Below are positions 22,506 through 35,177 of a DNA stretch of 64,000 nucleotides, one piece after another. The stretch comes from Isoetes taiwanensis. Its lineage: Eukaryota; Streptophyta; Lycopodiopsida; Isoetales; Isoetaceae. The position numbers and the translations under genes were made by a program. The stretch is taken from NCBI GenBank assembly GCA_021234155.1, contig JAJEKV010000010.1, positions 19,067,418-19,131,417 of the forward strand, read 5' to 3'. Under the pieces are notes generated by a model. It did not search any database. It was not told where the DNA came from and was given only the letters and a program-made list of their open reading frames with translations. Each line of letters opens with the position of its first letter. Within the stretch, counting starts at the first letter, position 1.

Positions 22506-23320
22506 ATGATTAGACAATTCAATGACCCCGCATCTGTGCCGGCAGCACCAGCGGCGATCTGGCAAGCCCCATCAGATTGGTCTGACAAGCTCTCCACGAA
22601 GAAGATGATTTAGTGCAAAAATCTGGCAGCCCAGATAGAAAGGAGCCCAGATAGAAAGGATGATGCTGTTGTTGAAGAAATGGGGATTTACAAAAACCCA
22701 TCTCCGAATCGAAGAAATTTTGCTCCTCATTCCAGCCCTGTTCTAAAAAAGGATGAGCGTTTTAAAGGCTCCCCTCCAAAGGGTTTATCGTGACAACAGC
22801 CCGAAAGGAGGATCACCAAAGTTTCGGACCAGCCTAGAAACCAAGATCAAAAGCTCGATATTGAGGATCTAATCATTATCGATTGAACGGATCATCTTCC
22901 GTAAAAAATGAAGATCAAAGGCTTATTTTTTCAGAACTGCAACTGTGATCACCGGGAAACAATCATCCCGCATGTAAAAATGAGGATCAAAAGCCTATTC
23001 ATGAGGATCGTAACCGTGATCGGCCCAGAGAATCATTTGGTAGAAAAGAACGAGGATCAAAAGGTCATTCGTGAGCTTCAAAAGGATCATCCTCAGAAGA
23101 AAAAGAGGATCAAAACAAAGTTTATTTGATGATTTGGGCAAATGCTCTTCTTCACGATAAATGGGGCTACCATTTTTGGCCGATCTTTTGCTAACCATTT
23201 GCTTCGCATCATTCCAAAAGAGCTATGGCTATGGCTATGGCGATTCGATTGGGGCAGAAATCATTGGTCAGAATCTGGTCGTATGGGGGTTTCCAAATCC
23301 ATCAAAGCCATTATGCTTCC
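22506..23320 (+). pseudogene. Decayed protein-coding sequence, unknown family
   Basis: One plus-strand frame (starting ATG at 22,506, MIRQFNDPASVPAAPAAIWQ) shows protein-like content for about 800 bp, punctuated by several stops. Readable islands are ERSPDRKDDAVVEEMGIYKN, NEDQKPIHEDRNRDRPRESF and VYLMIWANALLHDKWGYHFW. Part of it (22,905-23,120) consists of units of roughly 60-75 bp beginning 'gaggatcaaaag', so the encoded protein had polar, charged repeats. I do not recognise the family. It could be a retroelement Gag-like gene or a host pseudogene. Confidence 0.35.
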
Positions 23321-26300
23321 CGGCTAGGCCGCCATGGCTAAGCAGGCATCTAACTCCGATCGACCGTTCCTTCTCATCTCGAAATCCAGTGCATCCCCGC
23401 CATCTCCTCCGACATGGACGCAAGAGACGCTCGATCTCTTTTCTTCTTCTAATATAAACTAGCTTAAATGAAAATGACGTGAACTTCATTAGTGATTGTT
23501 TCCATGATTTCATAAATTGCTAGTTTTAGTTATATATTTCACGAATGCAACTTAGGTTGCATTCTTATTCGCCACTCATACGCCAGTACACGGCATAGTT
23601 TCTCCCGCTTCGAATCTCTATCCGCTCAACAAATGACGGCAAACACGACGGATCAGCAAATGGGCGCTCAGAGCTTAATGGATTTACATTACATTCTCAC
23701 GATTTACATCTCATTCTACAAAGATTTACCCGACATTCAGCCTTCTACCCCTCATTCCGTATTTTTACCTCCGATTCGCCGCTTACCCCTGATTCCGGAT
23801 TTCGTTGCCATGGTGCATCGCAACCTGTTGTATTCGACAATTTTGACAAAGTTTAGTTTGCCCAGATTCCGGCATAACAATGCCATTTGCCGCTGCCGGC
23901 ATTTTCCATGCCCTAATCTGGGCAAAACAAGCATTCCTATATACGTAACTTAAAGACTGATAGATCGCCAATTTCTCGCCAAAGTTCCCCGGAAATTCTT
24001 CCTCAATAGCTAGATGTCCGAAAGCACCAAACATCACTAGGCGTAAGAACATGGCCATATTCTTTCATGCATGACACTTTTATTCTATTATTAAAATAAA
24101 GTTGCAAGCTATATAGTATGTTGTTTTCGTTTTAGTAAGTGTACCACAAAGATGATTAATTCAATTATGTACACCCTGCAATACAATTGCAAATACACTA
24201 CTTTTAGAGGCTACCTAGACTTCACTCTTTACGAAATAATATAATATTCTTAGCTCAGATGTTTAATTATAAGAAGTTTAAATGATGAACTTACATTTCT
24301 GTTACATGCAACTTAGAATCATCGCAAAATTATACCCTCCCAATCCCCTAAGTGCATGGGTCATTACCCTTCCAGATTTCAAAAACGTAAGAAGGCTCAA
24401 GTTTTTTCATAGCCTCGCAGGCGTAAACCGTATGAAACCTAGAGTTATTTTTTATGCATAACGAATCCTTATAGAAATTCAAAATGAAAGTTTACCATGA
24501 GAACGATTCACACCGTAGTCGCGAAACTAAAACAGAGCAAGCAAGAAAAGTGCTAATGCAGCTCGAAAATCCATAGCCATGTTTAATGAATGGCCAACCA
24601 ACCATACGACCGCAAAGAACCATTTATTTATCACTGAATGGGGACCCATTATAACACGCACTGTTCATTATACTTGACCAAGTTTCTTTGTCACCGAATG
24701 GGGCCCAAGTATCATACGCACATCAAGTTCATTATACTTGACCAAGTTTCTTTTGCCTACTTGACACCTCTCTCCAGAGAAAATGTGCTCTCTCACCAAA
24801 TCCTCAAGTAGAGATATCAAGTAATCCTTGCAGCCTACAAAAGATCCAAGACCTCAAACCTCGATCCGCCATTTCCTTTGTAGCTTATATAAACTGCTTT
24901 CCATCGATCGATTTTGCCCTCTAACTCTTCTTTGCTTTGCCTAAACCCAAGCATAATGCTTCCAAGACATTTGTCTTTCTTTGTTACACACATAGTAAGT
25001 ATATAGATGATTTGTGTCTTTTCAGTTAAAGATGTAAAATAAAATGGTAGAAAACAACATTTATATAGAATAGATGCCATTTTTTATTCCGAGATTTTCA
25101 CTAGACGCAAAAGTTTTCCTTTTAAACTTACCATATGTTGTCTATCTGTGCAATCATATATTGAGCGGAGCAAATAATCGTGGTTGCACAATATTGCATG
25201 ACGGACCATCTCAATGATGCATATCATAAATTTGTTCTTACCATATAGAAAGCTATTGGGTTAATGGGTCATGTTCATATGCATTTTGAATAGCCATTTT
25301 GCATAGATATATTGGCAACTACAGAGGTTAGAACTCTCCATGATCAAACACAGTTCAATTTTTGTATGTTCGAAACTTAGATTCTTTTGATTTAATACAA
25401 AACATCTTTTGTAACGAGTCGTCATGGTCAATATTCTTCTATCCTGCGGGCACTGAACACAAGGAAAAAAATGCGGTGTTCAAATTTCGCCGAAGTTGGG
25501 GAAGAGAATGCCATGCGCCTTGGCCGCGATAAGTTTCTTGTAATCATTAAATCTATTACTTTTGAGAAGAGTGCTAATAAATGCTTTTAATAAGATGGTT
25601 AAGAGGCATTTTTAAGACTTTTTGTTTTGAAATGGTGGGGGTTGATTTGAATGGTGGGGGTTCGATTCTCACTTGAAACAAACTCAGTTCGATTCTCACT
25701 TGAAACAAACGCATATGTATTAGCACCAGGGGATTTATTTTAATCCACTAAGACAAGTTCCGAGAGGCAAAGTTAGACATTTTTCTTAGACTTATGAGAG
25801 TTAGACATATGGCATGTTTGATCTCATATGATGGCATGTGATACCATGGCATGTTTAGACATTTTTCATATACATGTTTAGCACATGGTATCATTGCCTC
25901 CAATCTATGTCTAAGTGGTATGAATTGTTTTCTGTTTTTAGCATGAATGACCATGTACATATATGTTTCAAATTACCTTTTGGGGAACTTTGGGTCTGAT
26001 GTCGATATAGATGTAAATATAACACATAGATGTAAATATAACGAGTGGCTATAGATAATATAATTACCCTTTTGCTACTAAACAATACCATATATATGCT
26101 ATTTTTTCAATGTAATTGTTTTTATTTATGGTCATCCTATATTTCTTTGTTCATATTGTTCATCTAATGGTATCGTTAGCATTCCCAATGGTTCACCATC
26201 CACTATCATTCACCATGTGTTATGGTTGTTGAAATATCATCATATAATTACAAAAAAGTATCTTCAATGTATCAAATATGCAGGAGCAATACATTTTGAA

Positions 26301-26490
26301 GAGGTCTTTACCATCTTATATTATATAGATCATAAGGATCTATAGGTCTATGATAAGGGTTCGTTTTGAAGGAACTAACCTATGGTCAAATATTATCATG
26401 ATTAATGGTGAGGTGTCAAAATGCCATATGAAGATTTTTGGAGCGAAAAATTGCTATGAACTTAGCAACTAGCTAAGGCGGCCTAATTCG
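23321..26490. other. AT-rich intergenic sequence
   Basis: No gene is supported. It contains a tandem duplication (24,631-24,755) and a small direct repeat 'gttcgattctcacttgaaac' (25,656-25,705). The latter resembles a tRNA B-box, and a possible A-box-like 'aagatggttaagaggc' lies about 60 bases before it. Just before LINE-I, 26,491-26,555 could encode MAKPSKASNEVNMPASSSTR, perhaps a gag N-terminus, but this is speculative. Confidence 0.45.
24631..24755. repeat. Two-unit tandem duplication
   Basis: Units 24,631-24,690 and 24,691-24,755 share 'tcac(t/c)gaatgggg' at the start and 'ttcattatacttgaccaagt' toward the end. The second unit has about 5 extra bases. Confidence 0.8.
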
Positions 26491-26558
26491 ATGGCTAAAC
26501 CGTCGAAGGCCTCTAATGAAGTCAATATGCCTGCCAGTTCTAGTACAAGATACTCATA

Positions 26559-27422
26559 ATAATTTAATTTAATTTAATTTAATTTATTGACCAAGCCATT
26601 TAGGCCCCCAGGCCTCTATGGCAAAAGAATACAAATCTATTTGGCACTTAGTATAGAACACCATCAATGTCAAAAATATCTCTAAAATATGAATATAGGG
26701 TATGCGTAGGTACAACATCAAAGAGTTCACCAAGTGTCGATGCTGTAATATCATACTGGCGCCTGACTTGTTCATATGCTGAGCACTTCAAGAATGCGTG
26801 CTCTTCGTCTTCGATTGCTGGATCTAAGCAACTCGGACAAAACCGCTCAATGCGAGGTGTATTATTCCACCTTCCAGTCTCAATATGCAAATGATGAGAC
26901 GACAATCTGATTTGAGAGATAAGCATACGTTTTCCTCTGCTAATACGTGAGAGTAGATAAGACTGCTCTTTATACTCCGATAGATCATTTATCTCAGCAA
27001 GGTAAAACTTGGTTTTCACGTCAGATTCATCACTTACTTGCCACAATTTGCAAAACGCTCGTGCAGCCACATCATGTATTTCTTCAAATTTTTGGGATAC
27101 TGGCCAAGCATCATCATCCAGCCATTTTCTTGCCCATCTCTTAACATCAGCATACCACCCTTTTGTGCTATGCACAAGGGCCTGATATGGTAATCGATCT
27201 GTGCCCATGGCTTGGACTCGATTCACATATGAGATGGTTCTGCATAATGCCTCTACTTCAAGAGGTAGTAAACCCGTTTCAGCCAACAGCATACAGTATG
27301 GAGTTTGCACCTTAACTTCCAATTCAGCTATTAAAAATCTTTTTTGCACCTTCTCTATGTCTCTCCATCCCTTTAAAGACAAGCCTGGCCCCCAGACTGG
27401 ACATCCATAAAGGACAACTGTT
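26559..27422 (-). pseudogene. LINE-I 3' end with ORF2 C-terminus
   Basis: Minus-strand frame of 244 codons (26,648-27,382, open to the LTR junction) ending in a stop, then a short 3' UTR and an (AAATT)n tail at 26,561-26,585. The protein is the C-terminal region of a LINE ORF2. It begins with VVLYGCPVWG at the LTR junction (typical of the post-RT region) and contains LRLSSHHLHIETGRW-like text and a zinc-binding-like FCPSCLDPAIEDEEHAFLKC (C-x2-C ... H-x3-C). The upstream part continues at 36,353-36,715, beyond the inserted Copia. The frame is uninterrupted here, suggesting a fairly young insertion. Confidence 0.88.
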
Positions 27423-28254
27423 TGATAGGTTTTAACAACAACAACTACTTATGTCTAGTAAGATTTATGATTTTCTTTGTGCAAATATAACTAGGCACTC
27501 AACTTCAATTATCAATAGAAGAACCTCAACAATGTCTTATGGAAAGCCAAATTGTGGTCACAAGCATTTACCAAATTAAATCCAAATTGATCATTATACA
27601 AGGAGTCAATAATGATCTTAAAGGTAAGAAAATAACAATAAACCCAATTCTTATGGTTCACCATTGGTACTGCTCATCTGCATGTAAACTGCCTAGCAAG
27701 TCCGCAATGCCAACCAAAACTCCCCGTGTGTATCCCATTCGCCCACCCTCCCCATATTTAAAGGCTATTTGATCTTATCTATTCTCATTCCGGCGGTTAA
27801 GGCATTCAAATCTGTTGCCAATCTGAGGTATCTAGTTCACCAACAATATCCCACAGGAATAACCGTGGAAATAAGTTGTTGCCATGAATATCCCACATGC
27901 CTGGCCACGAAAATGAGCTTTTGAACCATTAGCCAATTTTTGAATTAAATTTAACCTTCATGAACCTTAAACGAACTTTTCTTCAAGTTAACCCTTGATC
28001 AATGCTTCAAGGTTCAACCTAAAGTAATCTTGTCATAAACTTAGCACCTGCATGATACACAAAGTCCACCATAAGTTAATCCTCTGGCCCTCTGTTTTTT
28101 TTTTACTTCAAGTAGTTTATTATTGTCAAGCTAGTCCGTCCCAATCGCCACCGCTTCTCATAGACGTATGCTTTTAGTTTGTATTGCAATCGCTTTTGTG
28201 TACATTTGCTAGTCAAGTAGTTTGTAGACTAGACTTATATGCTGAATCCCTTCA
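27423..28254 (-). repeat. Copia 3' LTR
   Basis: 832 bp, TGATAGG...CTTCA. Relative to the other two LTR copies it lacks about 10 bp ('tcatttccat', expected near 27,560). The left flank CTGTT is the TSD and the right flank is the polypurine tract. Confidence 0.93.
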
Positions 28255-28266
28255 CTCCTCCTTCAG
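28255..28266 (-). other. Polypurine tract of Copia element
   Basis: The minus strand reads CTGAAGGAGGAG directly upstream of the 3' LTR. This is the expected position and composition for the plus-strand DNA primer. Confidence 0.8.
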
Positions 28267-28267
28267 C

Positions 28268-28754
28268 TTATAAGTCTGAATCTTGACACTGATCTGCTAC
28301 ATTTAGTCCTCCTTTGAACTTTGTGAATTTAGCCTCTGATAAGGCTTTTGTAAAAACATCTGCTACTTGGTTATTTGTATCCACATATACCATCTGTATA
28401 ACTTTTTTCTCAGCTAACTCTCTTATGAAATGCAAATTAAGCTCAATGTGCTTGGTCCTATCATGGAAGACTGGATTCTTAACTATTGCTATACAACTTT
28501 GGCTGTCTGTCCAGATCTCTGTTGGTTGTTGTTGAATGCAACCTAATTCATCCAATAACCTCCTTAACCAGACCAACTTCCTTAGCAGTAAGGGAAGATG
28601 CCACATACTCTGCTTCTGCTGAGCTCATTGCCACAGAGGCTTGTTTTTTGCACTTCCAGTTTATTACACCTCCTCGCAGAAATACTGCATATCCAGAGGT
28701 CGATTTCCTAGTGTGCAGGTCACCTCCCCAATCTGCATCAGTGTAACACTTCAA
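28268..28754 (-). pseudogene. Copia RNase H domain
   Basis: Two overlapping frames encode the RNase H that degrades the RNA strand during reverse transcription. The first (28,548-28,754) has YTDADWGGDLHTRKSTSGY and MSSAEAEYVA. The second (28,268-28,606) has IWTDSQSCIAIVKNPVFHDR, KHIELNLHFIREL and NNQVADVFTKAL. The active-site Asp/Glu/Asp context (TDADW, SAEAEY, TDSQS) is visible. A frameshift near 28,560-28,600 separates them. The end of the polyprotein lies 14 bases from the LTR, as usual in Copia. Confidence 0.9.
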
Positions 28755-28756
28755 GG

Positions 28757-30037
28757 TTAGATTTTCTGAAATAAAACGTATACCATGAGTTTGTGTTCCC
28801 TTGAGGTATTTGAGAACTCGTTTGCTGCCTCCCAGTGAACTTTGGTTGCATGATGATTTTTTCTGCTTAAAATATTGACTGCATAGGCTATGTCTGGCCT
28901 AGTACTGTTTGCCAAAAATAGCAGGCAGCCAATCAATGCCCTATATGGTATCTTCTCCATTTCATTCATTTCAATGTTAGAGACATCTCTTATTTCTGTC
29001 AGCCTATGTCCAGCTGCTATAGGTATTTTTGATGGTTTAGCTTCTGCAAGCTTAAACCTTTGGAGCATATTTTCTATATGTGCACCTTGATGAAGTTTTA
29101 TCCATTTCAATTCTCTATTTCTGATAACCCCTATTCCCAGAAATTTTTTGAGTTCACCTAAGTCAGACATTTGGAACCTGGACTTTAAGATATCTTTGCA
29201 CATGTTTAGGACCTTCATGGAGCTGGCTGCCATTATGCAATCATCAGCATAGAGTGCTATAATGCAATATTCACCTTTTTGCTCATATCTATAGAGGTTT
29301 CCATCATTTTGTAATTTTTCAAACCCTTGTTCTTGCAGAAAATGATTGATACATAAATACCATTCTCTTGGTGACTGTTTAAGCCCATATACTGCCCTAT
29401 TAAGCTTCCAGATCATGTCCTTGCCTTGAGAATATCCTGGAGCTTGTTTCATGTAGGCCTCCTCCTCAAGAGTAGCATTTAAAAAAGCGGTTTTCACATC
29501 CATATGATGTAATTCCAAATTCATAGCATTTGCCATGGCTAGCAATACTCTAATACTTGTGAGTTTCACTATAGGTGAGTAGGTTTCATCATAATCCCTT
29601 CCCTTCTTCTGAGTATATCCTTGAGCCACCAATCTTGCTTTAAATTTCTTGCTTCCATCAGGATTTAACTTAATCTTATACAGCCATTTACTTCCAATAA
29701 CATTCTGTTTACCATTAGATTTGACCAGCTCATAAGTATTAGTTTCAGCAAAAGACCTCAATTCATCATTCATGGCCTCAATCCATTTTTCTTTATCATT
29801 ACTTTGTTGAACTTCCTCAAAGCTTTGTGGAATAATTTCATCCTCCAAAATTGCCATAATTTGTTCATGCTCAATTGCACCACCTCTTCTGCTTCTTCCT
29901 AACTCATTTCTTCCATATAATTTACCTTCTTCTAATTTTGCCTCCTCCATTAGTCTTTCTGCTTGTGTTTTTCTCTTTATTTTTCCCATATGATCATTAT
30001 CTAATTTCCTTTGTTGTTCCCCTGCTGGTGTGTTCAC
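28757..30037 (-). pseudogene. Copia reverse transcriptase
   Basis: A 426-codon frame holds the RVT_2-type reverse transcriptase: IEAMNDELRSF, WLYKIKLNPDGSKKFKARLV, MDVKTAFLNATLEEEAYMKQ (first catalytic Asp), AVYGLKQSPREWY, then IALYADDCIMA, in which YADD is a variant of the usual YVDD catalytic pair, and IGCLLFLANSTRPDIAYAVN. All core RT motifs are intact. A frameshift separates it from integrase upstream (30,037-30,114) and from RNase H downstream. Confidence 0.93.
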
Positions 30038-30113
30038 CTCCTCTGCAAATCTAGTTTTACCTTCCTCTCCAGATAAGTTAGTCTCCCTCGTGAGGTTTCA
30101 GTGTTCAAGTGAG

Positions 30114-31496
30114 CTAGTACTCAAATTCCTCCTCCTCAAGATCATCTAAGTCATCTGCTTTAAACTTAGCTTGCACTTCTTGATTTGCTTCAGCAATTTT
30201 AATTCCTTTTTTATACCTATCTTTGTATAGGACATGTTCATTAAATAGCACGTCTCTGCTGACTATAACAGTCTTAGTTTCAGGAATGTACACCCTATAT
30301 CCCTTAGATTCTTCATCACAAATATTTTTCACAAGGAATCCGAACGACATGACCACATTGCCTTTGTTGTCAAGCTTCTTTCTGAGTTCAGTTGGGACAT
30401 GAGTATACACTAAACACCCAAATGCTTTCAACCTTTCATAGTTTAATTTTTTATTAGGATTCCACATCAAATCTGGTATGTTACCATTTAAGCTGGCTGA
30501 GGGCAACATATTCTGTATTTGCACTGCAGTTTGCAAAGCCTCTTCCCAGAGTTTATTAGGTAAACCACTTCCCTTTATCATGGCTCTAACTGCATCCATT
30601 ATGGTTCTATTCTTTCTCTCTGATACACCATTTTGTTGAGGGGAATATCTGCAGGTCAGTTGCCTTTTAATCCCATGAGCTATGCAAAATTGTTTAAATT
30701 GCTTGGCCAAATACTCACCTCCTCTGTCTGACCTAATACATTTTAATTTGAGACCAGTTTCTCTCTCCATTTCTGTTACATATTGTTTGAAGGCACTCTC
30801 CAAGCTTGGGATTTCCTTTGTCAAGCAAAGATGTTTTACATTTCCCTCGATATAGTGTAAATGTAATGAAGTACCTTTTATTATTTCTCGCCTCAAGACA
30901 TTTAAGGGGCCACATAAATTAGAGTGCACTAATTCCAAAGCTTGCTGAGCTCTAGACTTGCTTTTTGGAAATGGCAATCGATTTAATTTCCCTAAAGCAC
31001 ATCCTTCACAAACATGCTTATGTGTCTTGCTGTCATGATAAGTTATGTGCCCTTTCTTTAATAGTGATTTCAGATTCTTGAAATTTGTATGAGCTAGTCT
31101 TCTATGCCACAGATCCAAGGTATCTTGTTGTATTGCATTTATACTATGATGCATCACATTATCCAATTCAAACAAGTTTCCAACCCTTTTTGCCAAAAAT
31201 TTTAATTCATTCTTCATATATACATTGCATGTGTCTCCTTCAAACACTACTTGGTAACTCAAATCACATAATTGACTGACAGAAATTAAGTTTTTAATTA
31301 TAGCTGGCACACATAACACATCTTCAATGTTCACAACATTTCCTTCTAGATCTTTTAATTGCAAAAGTCCTCTCCCTTTGACTTCTTGAAGAGCTTCATT
31401 CCCCACTTGGATTTTTCTGGAATTTGTAGTTGTTATATTCTTCAAGAATTCAGTAGATTGCACTACTGATCTTTTAGCTCCACTATCAACTACCAA
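30114..31496 (-). pseudogene. Copia protease-to-integrase region
   Basis: A 460-codon frame covers the protease (VVDSGAK at its start), pre-integrase zinc domain (LWHRRLAH, CEGCALGK) and integrase core with the second Asp (CIRSDRGGEYLAKQFKQF) and catalytic Glu (QQNGVSERKNRTIMD). After it come KLKAFGCLVY-type residues and the chromatin-side spacer. The first integrase Asp should lie after KRYFITF, but that sequence is shifted into another frame (30,733-30,915) and reads TLYRGK, so DDE chemistry looks lost. Copy A shows TLYQ at the same spot, so the loss predates the duplication or is a shared sequencing artefact. Confidence 0.9.
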
Positions 31497-31499
31497 ATG

Positions 31500-31930
31500 A
31501 TCAGATGCATTAGTAGTAGTACTTTCATTTGCAATAGCAAATTCAGTATTTACCTCATCTTCATTTTCTTCCTCTCAGATCCTTTGTCAATGTGCTCTCA
31601 TGTTCTTGAGTTACATAAGCCCTTTCATACTCTCGACCCCTCCCTCTTCCTGATCTGCCCCTGCTTGATTCTCCTCTTCTTCCCCTGATTTTCCAAAGTT
31701 TTTAGGGGTTGGGCATTTTGATGCAACATGCCCCCTTCCACCACACTTATAACAATTGAATTCTTCTAAGTTTAGGACATTCATTCTAAAATGCCCTAAC
31801 TCATGGCGCTTATAACATGTGACTTTCCCCTTCCTTTTAACAACCAACATTTCTGTATTTCCTCATTTTGACTTTGCCTTTAATATTTTCTTCTGCTTCC
31901 ATTCAGTTCTTAATGTGATCTCAAATTTTC
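31500..31930 (-). pseudogene. Copia gag zinc-knuckle segment (copy B)
   Basis: The frame at 31,611-31,850 keeps the second CCHC knuckle (CYKCGGRGHVASKC) but the first reads CYKRHELGHF, losing a Cys. The underlying base change is 'gcagttataac' in copy A versus 'gcgcttataac' here, one of the CAG-site discrepancies, so the knuckle may really be intact. Small indels also break the link to the protease frame. Confidence 0.8.
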
Positions 31931-34272
31931 CCCACGTAACCCCCGTAGAATATGCACCCAAACCAAAGGGGGTTTTAGGGGATGTTAATTTAAATGTATT
32001 GAATGTAATGGTTTGTGTCAATTAATGTTGATTGTAGTGATGTATTGGTTGTTATTATGCTATATATCTATATTAATAAAACTTTGTTCTTCGGGTCCTA
32101 ATAAAGGCCTTTGGGATTTAAGGATGGCATAACTTCACGCATCAATTTTACAAACACACATGCATGTAATAACACGAGAAACACTTGTGCATGTAATCTA
32201 ATTACAGACGTAAGCGCAAGTGAAAATGTAATCTCTATCCAAATTGCAAGTGAAAATGTAGTATCAAACAATGTTTGATCTATTTCCCGAATAAATAGAC
32301 GATCTCAATAATAAGTTATACAAATGATCGCCTCAGATTTTATAGCTTAGGATGAACCACCCAAAATTGACCGTGATGCAAAATTTATTTACCATTTATG
32401 TTTCTCCAATAGTAACAAATCCCAGCCAATAGTCAAATGAGATTTAAGTATAAGAACAAATATGGGAAACCAAGGAACACAAAATCACAACAAATCCCTG
32501 AATTGAACCCAAAGCACTGTGATGGTCTATACTTCACCTCAAACAGACTAACCTTGGAATTTCTCGTGATGGCATGGTAGCAACTCCATTGTCTATGAAA
32601 CAAGCACAATGTTTTGAGAGATGCCCGAATTGTCCAAAAAGACCAACTAGATTGGTACTTTGCATCAGACTTAAACTTATTGGCGCTTTAAGATTAAACC
32701 AATTTTGACGATGAACTCAACGAAGACCCCATGAGCTCATAATCCGAACTCGCATAACTTAGCAAGCCAATAATACTTGAGGTTCAATGAGCTCTAAAAA
32801 GAGGAGAGCTTACCGAGATGTCGCTTTCATAGTCGGGCATCACACAACTAATACTATATAAGCAAAGGGATATTGGCATACCGTTATGCTTTGACAAAAT
32901 GGCTTCGTGAATACAAATTTTATAGTTGTCTCCAATTTCAATATGCCGACAAAACTCCCTTCCTCGTTGTTGCATATATAACGATACATCAAGATGTATA
33001 TGAACTATAATAAATAAACAAAGAGTGAAGGCTAATAGTGGCTTCTACTGTGAAAGAAAAGGTGAAACATAATCAACACAAACATTGTAAGTTAATATCG
33101 TGCCTTGAAAAATGACATCGCTCAAATTCAATGCATATATTTGTAAATAAAAAGAAGGAGGAGTACCTTTAGAACTCCCAGCCCAATTCCACTAGAAAGA
33201 ACACAAGCATTGGAATTACAAGAATGACACACTCAAGAGCTACGCTGTCAAGGATCTCGCCCGTTTCTCAATACCGACAAGCCTTGCAAGCTATGTTTTA
33301 TTATGACGACCCCAACAGCCTTTTAGCACTTGGAAATTCAAGCAAATATTTCACACCATGTACCTTTGTCCTTGAATAGAGAAAAGCATAAGCACCCACA
33401 CACCGCACAAAGTAAATGGTTATTTATTGTTTTGGCAAACGAAAACATTATCCAATTGGCTAGAACATACCAAAGATACGATGTAATACCCAATGTATAT
33501 TAAGAAATGACAAAGATCCGAAGAAGCCAAATAGATTCCTGTGTCTACAAACGCCCGAGCTTAGCATTTGTTCACCATTCGCACTTGTAACCTATGCATC
33601 AAATTCTCGTGATTTTGATTTAATCCCATATCATGATCTTTTTCAATATTCTAGCAGTTTTCCTTTGGGATAGCTAGCTTAGGGTCCAGAACCGACTTTT
33701 GTCAACTAACCGTTGTTCAATTTCTCGATCAAAGTGAGTTGACTTCTCTCGCCTCCGCCATGGCTCAAGGTAATACAATTATTTCAAAGAAATACAATTC
33801 AGAAAATTGACCTCCATTAGTTTTCTCGCATGAAATCCAGAGCCATAGTGCATAGATCTTCCTCCATTGTGGCTTCATCCTATTTCGTTCCACCTATCGA
33901 AATCTTCGTGAAATCAATACAACCAACACCTTCTAGATTACATCCGACTTCGCTTCGACCCCCGCCTCGCTTTGTCGCTTTCGCTCGCAGATTCGGCCAC
34001 GCAAGTCGAGAAAAGCGACCGTATGCAAAGTTCCTTGGCCTTCTAAGATGAAACCATAGAATCCTAAAATGGATTAGGTCGAGCCCTCAAGATGCTTCAA
34101 ATTTTCGAATTGATAGGTGAACCATTGGAAATTGGCACCAAAATCAACGCCAACAGATGTGCACTCTAGATGTACCGATTAGTACGCCCCATGAAATACC
34201 ATCATCAAATCATATAAAAAACCTTAGGGGGAAAAGTATAAAAATACAAAAGAAACCCCCAAGTATTTTGCT
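31931..34272. other. 2.3-kb insert in Copia gag (copy B)
   Basis: Collinear with 1,216-3,520. The 83-codon frame found in copy A is broken here by several CAG/CTG-type differences (about 33,690-33,870). No gene is recognised. The tRNA-T-arm-like stretch of copy A lies near 32,490-32,510. Confidence 0.55.
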
Positions 34273-34383
34273 ACATATTCAAGTAAGTCTATTTGGGAAG
34301 AAGTTTTTCTTCATAATGCTTCAATAAATACTTCCACATATCTCTAGGGCCAAGAGTTCTAAGCTTAAGACGAATTGAGGGAC
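34273..34383 (-). pseudogene. Copia gag middle fragment (copy B)
   Basis: The same gag block as 3,520-3,633 (MWKYLLKHYEE region), bounded by the 2.3-kb insert on the left and the MITE target duplication TGAGGGAC (34,376-34,383) on the right. Confidence 0.7.
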
Positions 34384-35177
34384 TGGGGTTGTTAAAAACC
34401 CCGCTTTTAACCATAGAGTGCTTCTTAAAAACCCCCAAGGCTTTCTAAACGCTTGCAACCATCTGGGGTTATCAAAAATGTAAAAAAACCATTACTAGTG
34501 CCTTGAATGACTTTCATTTAGATTTTCTAGTCTAGCAAACAAGATTTTGAACTATGAGCGTCGTGATGCATGTAGAAACATGTCGAATGCATGTAGAACC
34601 AGATTTTGGTTTTTTGCTCAATGAAAGAAAGGTTTTACTCCACCATGCAAAACCAGAAACACAGCTTCTTGCCCAATCCAAGACCAAAATGACCAAGGTA
34701 ACTTTTCCATTCTTCTTCTTTTACAACTAATTTTATTTCAATTCATTTTTTCTATATTGCTTCAAGATCCGACCGCCATAAGTGACAAATAGAAGAAGAA
34801 GAGACCCAAAACCGCTCCAAAGGTATAGCTGCTTCAAATAATTTTTTTACCTATATTCATTTCTCTTCTATTTACCTCTAGTATGATAATAAGCTAAACA
34901 TTTATGTTAGTTGTTATATTATTAAGTTAAACCTTTGAATTGAATACACATTTTTGTGATTTGATTGGAACCCAAATATGGTGTTGGTATTAAAAAATAT
35001 TATATAACTGCTTCAAAGGGGGCAATTTGGGGTTTTAAAGTTTTTTTTTTTGATGCTTTTAACGCTTTTAATGTTATAAAAACGTATTCTAAGATTTAAA
35101 ACCAAAAATAAAAACTTAAAAAAACTTAAAAATGTATAGTAAATCGCATTTCGGATGCAAAGTATTTAACAACATTG
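34384..35177. mobile_element. Non-autonomous hAT-type MITE (copy B)
   Basis: A 794-bp counterpart of 3,634-4,442, flanked by TGAGGGAC (34,376-34,383; 35,178-35,185). The left terminus here reads 'tggggttgttaaa' versus 'cagtgttgttaaa' in copy A, another change at a CAG. No coding capacity. Confidence 0.85.
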
